Assembly (NCBI GenBank): GCA_024278985.1 | Contig: JAJRSC010000016.1 | Location: forward strand, 1 to 58,410 | Direction: 5' to 3' | Length of the DNA: 58,410 nucleotides | DNA from: an archaeon | Lineage (GTDB): Archaea > AGJL01 > Methanococci > Methanococcales > Methanocaldococcaceae | In this document: one piece after another, positions 55,586 to 58,410 of the stretch | Position numbering within the stretch: the first letter of the stretch is position 1 | Layout of the letters: every line of letters starts with the position of its first letter | Translations under genes and position numbers: made by a program | The notes under the pieces: model-generated | The model's input: the letters and a program-made list of their open reading frames with translations, nothing else | Databases searched by the model: none | Told to the model about the DNA's origin: nothing

Positions 55586-56331
55586 TTAAAATTTTAGCCA
55601 TGGAAGAACTAAAAGGGAATAATAAGGATATTGTAAAAAAGGAATTTGACAAATTGGTAGAAGAAATTAAAAAAAATTATAATGCTAAAATAAATTTTAT
55701 TGATGAGGAAGAAAATGAATTATATACAATAGTTGGAGAATTTGAAATAAAGTTTAACAATTTTAGGGATTATATTGAATTTTGTTTAAAATATTCTCCT
55801 GATGTTGAGGTTTTAAAGCCCTCAAAATTAACAATTAATAAAGATGAATTAAATGAAACTTTAGCTTTGGTTATATCCACATTTAAAAACTTTGTTGAAA
55901 AATATAAAATAGGATTTAATGTTTTTTTAAAGGAAAAAAAAGAGTTTAACTTAGAAGATTATAAAAAAGGATTGTATGATAAGGAGGAAATTATAGAATT
56001 GGAAGATGAATATATTAGAACAAAGGTAGTTTTTGAAGCAGTAGGAAAAAGTGAAGAAGAGGTTATAAATAACTTATTAACAACATTGGACGATATTGTA
56101 ATAATTAACAAGATTATAACTCAAAATTTTGAAAAAGATAGTTTTAGGGGTTTAGTTGCTATGGATTTGTTTTGTAAGCCATTTGAATTATTTGAAATTG
56201 CATATAAATACATTCCAATAGCTATATCAGTCCAAAAAGATAAAATTACTTTAGAACTTTCAGAAATTCAAGATATAGGAAATGAGTTAAGTGGAGCAAT
56301 ATTTGAGTTATCTCATGCTGTTATCTTTTAA
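55582..56331 (+). CDS. Uncharacterised archaeal protein
   Basis: 249 residues, no signal or membrane segment. Acidic, alternating alpha-beta pattern with two similar halves: [10 protein letters not shown] and [18 protein letters not shown] recognise no family motif. It overlaps lysS by 4 bases (ATGA) and overlaps the convergent ABC-2 gene by 11 bases. Coupling to lysS suggests a housekeeping role. Confidence 0.7.
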   Translation: MIKILAMEELKGNNKDIVKKEFDKLVEEIKKNYNAKINFIDEEENELYTIVGEFEIKFNNFRDYIEFCLKYSPDVEVLKPSKLTINKDELNETLALVISTFKNFVEKYKIGFNVFLKEKKEFNLEDYKKGLYDKEEIIELEDEYIRTKVVFEAVGKSEEEVINNLLTTLDDIVIINKIITQNFEKDSFRGLVAMDLFCKPFELFEIAYKYIPIAISVQKDKITLELSEIQDIGNELSGAIFELSHAVIF

Positions 56332-57523
56332 GATTATTTATAAGATTATTTATATTTTTAAGAATCTTAAATATCTTTTTTAATGAAATACCTTCCTCAT
56401 ATATGATAAGTCCTATATTAAAAAGTTTTGCTGAAATTTTGAATGATAATATAATAGATATTATCATAATAATCATTGAGATTATTATATCCTCAATAGG
56501 AACATCAGTAATTCCAACTCTAAAAATTATAATCTGTGGAGCAATAAAGGGAATATAAGATAAAATCTTAGCCAATAAAGAATTTGGATTTAATAATAAA
56601 TAGTTCATAAATATCATAGGTATTACTTGGATAAATATTATTGGTGTTATTATCTGCCCAGCATCTTTAGGATTTGAAAATAAAGAAGCAACACCTAAAA
56701 GGATAGAGGTATAAAATAAATATCCTAAGATGAAAAATATAATAAACAATAGTATGTAAGTTAAAGAAATATTAACAATCATTAATATATAAAATATAAA
56801 TATTGCTCCAAATATTCCCCAAACTAACAACTGAATTAAACCTAATATAGCAATGCCAAAAATTTTCCCAATCATTATATCTTCAGAAGAGCAAAAATTT
56901 AATAGCAATTCATATATTCTCTCTTTTTTATCCTCTACAACACTTCCAACAATTAAACCAGATATGGCTGAAAGAGACATATAAATTAAAAACATAAATC
57001 CCATTGGGATTATATAATATATAGGGCTTTCCTTAGTTACTTTTTCCTTGCTAACATAATATATTTCAAAATCTAAATTAGTTATTATATTATATACTTT
57101 TTTATCAACTTTATTCTTTAAAAGATTTTCAATAATTATTTGGTAAATAGCATTTCTGACTATTGGATTTATTACTTTTGATTTAGAATATATATCTATT
57201 TTTCCAATATCTAAAAAGTTTTTAGGAATATATACAAAAAGGTTAATAGAATTATTAAGAACTGCCTTTTTCCCTTCTTCAATAGAAGAATATTTTATAA
57301 ATTTTATAGTTGTGTTATCAATAATATAATATTTTGGGAACTCTATATTATACTCACTAAAATAGCCAACTTCTATATTGTTAGGTTTAGCAATAAAACT
57401 ACTTAAAATACTAAGTCCAATAATTAGTAATGGACCTAAAAAAATAGAAATTAAAAATTGTCTTCTCTTAATATTACCTAAAACTTCTCTTTTAGCAATT
57501 ATTAAAGATTTTTTTAGATTCAT
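56321..57523 (-). CDS. ABC-2 type membrane permease (NatB-like)
   Basis: 400 residues: one helix at ~20-45, a long outside domain (~50-170), then five or six helices. Motif S-G-L-I-V-G-S-V-V-E-D-K-K-E-R-I-Y-E-L-L-L at ~188-208 is the ABC-2/NatB coupling helix. No ATP-binding partner is in the window; downstream of it is only the convergent gene. Its ATG overlaps the stop of the upstream Csx1-like gene (ATGA), so the two are co-translated. Confidence 0.85.
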   Translation of the reverse strand: MNLKKSLIIAKREVLGNIKRRQFLISIFLGPLLIIGLSILSSFIAKPNNIEVGYFSEYNIEFPKYYIIDNTTIKFIKYSSIEEGKKAVLNNSINLFVYIPKNFLDIGKIDIYSKSKVINPIVRNAIYQIIIENLLKNKVDKKVYNIITNLDFEIYYVSKEKVTKESPIYYIIPMGFMFLIYMSLSAISGLIVGSVVEDKKERIYELLLNFCSSEDIMIGKIFGIAILGLIQLLVWGIFGAIFIFYILMIVNISLTYILLFIIFFILGYLFYTSILLGVASLFSNPKDAGQIITPIIFIQVIPMIFMNYLLLNPNSLLAKILSYIPFIAPQIIIFRVGITDVPIEDIIISMIIMIISIILSFKISAKLFNIGLIIYEEGISLKKIFKILKNINNLINNLKR

Positions 57524-58410
57524 ATTTTCTCTACTAATTTGTTAGTTATCTCTAAGATTTCTTTAGTTATATTTTTATAGTTACTTAAGTTTCCTAAGGT
57601 TATCTTTCTTCCAGCATGAGATAAGGTATTTCTAATCTCTGTTATTATATTCCAAACTCTTAAAATATCTCTATCTATACCCTTATCTTTTAATACTTCC
57701 AATATAGAAGTTATTTTTTCATAATTTTCATTTTCTGAATTTTCTTTTTTAGAATTTTGGTATCTTAGTGAATTAATAGCATATTCTATAACTCCTCTTG
57801 AACTTTCATAATCTAACCAATTTTTTGAATATTCAGAATTTACTAAATATATTATATAATCAATAATCCACTCTCTAATAGATTGATAAAACTGTGGAAT
57901 TAAACCAATTTCATATTGATACTTACAAATTTCATATAATTTTAGTAATATCTCTTTATTTAATTCTTTGTAAGTATGATTTCTTCTGTTATATAAATTA
58001 GCTACTCAAAATCTTGAAAAGAATATTATATCATCTTTTAAATATTCTATTGGAGGAAGATCTCCACTTAAATTATCTAAAATTTTCTTTTGTCCATTAA
58101 GTTCTTCAGCTTTTATTAATGTCCAGATATTATGGTTATAATAGATAGAATCAGAGAAAGCTTTTAAAGTTCTGAAAAATTTATTTCCAACTAATTCATT
58201 GAAATCATCAGCTTTTCCATATTTTTTTAAATTTTTGGTAGCATAAACCCAATTAGCTAAATCAATAGCTTTAGATAAATCTATAATAGGAGCATAACCT
58301 AATTTTTTTGACATTTCAAAGGCTCCATAATAAACTCCATTTATTTTTATATTCTTAACTTCTTTTAAAAATAGCAATATTAAAAATCCTAAAAATGGCA
58401 AAGACCTAAA
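57520..58410 (-). pseudogene. csx1: CARF-HEPN CRISPR ancillary RNase (Csx1/TM1812-like), partial with in-frame TGA
   Basis: The frame is open from the right edge to 57520 except for one TGA at 58006-58008. The first visible residues F-R-S-L-P-F-L-G-F-L and N-G-V-Y-Y-G-A-F-E are hallmarks of the CARF domain of TM1812/Csx1 proteins (...H-G-F-R-S-L-P), so about 100-150 N-terminal residues lie outside the window. The C-terminal E-I-R-N-T-L-S-H-A-G (codons near 57611-57636) is the HEPN R-x4-H ribonuclease motif. Such enzymes degrade RNA when bound to cyclic oligoadenylate made by type III CRISPR complexes. Without the TGA the protein would be intact. Confidence 0.75.

Noticed and set aside
58006-58008. 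UGA as selenocysteine in the Csx1-like gene
   Set aside because: No redox motif around the position, no family precedent, and no SECIS-like hairpin noticed in the visible 3' region.

Overview
The window is AT-rich archaeal DNA that I place in the hyperthermophilic methanogens, most probably Methanocaldococcus. The evidence is methanogen-specific genes (methanogenesis marker 3 next to lactaldehyde dehydrogenase CofA, GTP cyclohydrolase III ArfA, PurP, 5'-deoxyadenosine deaminase DadD, class I lysyl-tRNA synthetase), an amino-acid transporter almost co-linear with M. jannaschii ApcT including Lys158, GGTGA ribosome binding sites, TTTATATA-type promoters, and a CRISPR repeat resembling the M. 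jannaschii repeat.

Region 1-14.6 kb is the most distinctive. Four secreted proteins carry cohesin-like domains (1-2552 on the minus strand, truncated by the window edge; 11176-14604 on the plus strand, three genes, each with a C-terminal membrane helix). Next to the first is a secreted substrate-binding protein with an N-terminal dockerin (two Ca-loop repeats) and no lipobox or membrane anchor. Between these lie a ferredoxin, a CobN-type chelatase, a radical SAM protein, a TIM-barrel protein and adenosylcobinamide amidohydrolase CbiZ. I read this as a cohesin-dockerin surface assembly for capturing a corrinoid or other tetrapyrrole, linked to intracellular remodelling.

14.7-19.8 kb (minus) holds a THUMP protein, two tandem polysaccharide-polymerase-like membrane proteins, a gene split by an in-frame TAA, dapF with an apparent AUA start, and a PRC-barrel protein. 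19.9-23.4 kb (plus) is a redox/metalloid module: ferredoxin, OsmC-like protein, thioredoxin-like protein, CGGC protein and ArsP-type permease, with one shared promoter element in front of two of the transcripts. 23.5-48.8 kb is mostly conserved core metabolism: pterin, purine and F420 biosynthesis, transport, nucleotide sanitation, a tRNA-Val and an alkaline phosphatase. A GC-rich hairpin at 32123-32198 has every landmark of an H/ACA guide RNA.

48.8-50.4 kb contains a decayed transposase, a leader and a 13-repeat CRISPR array without cas genes. 50.4-58.4 kb carries DUF447, a methyltransferase, moeA, an iron-sulfur FAD protein, lysS, an unknown protein, an ABC-2 membrane protein and a CARF-HEPN (Csx1/TM1812-like) CRISPR ancillary gene running off the right edge.

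An unusual number of conserved genes have lesions: frameshifts in the permease, rqcH, DUF447 and a small gene; in-frame stops in lysS, the DUF4330-like gene and csx1. Either the underlying sequence has errors or this lineage tolerates real disruption; this affects several calls.
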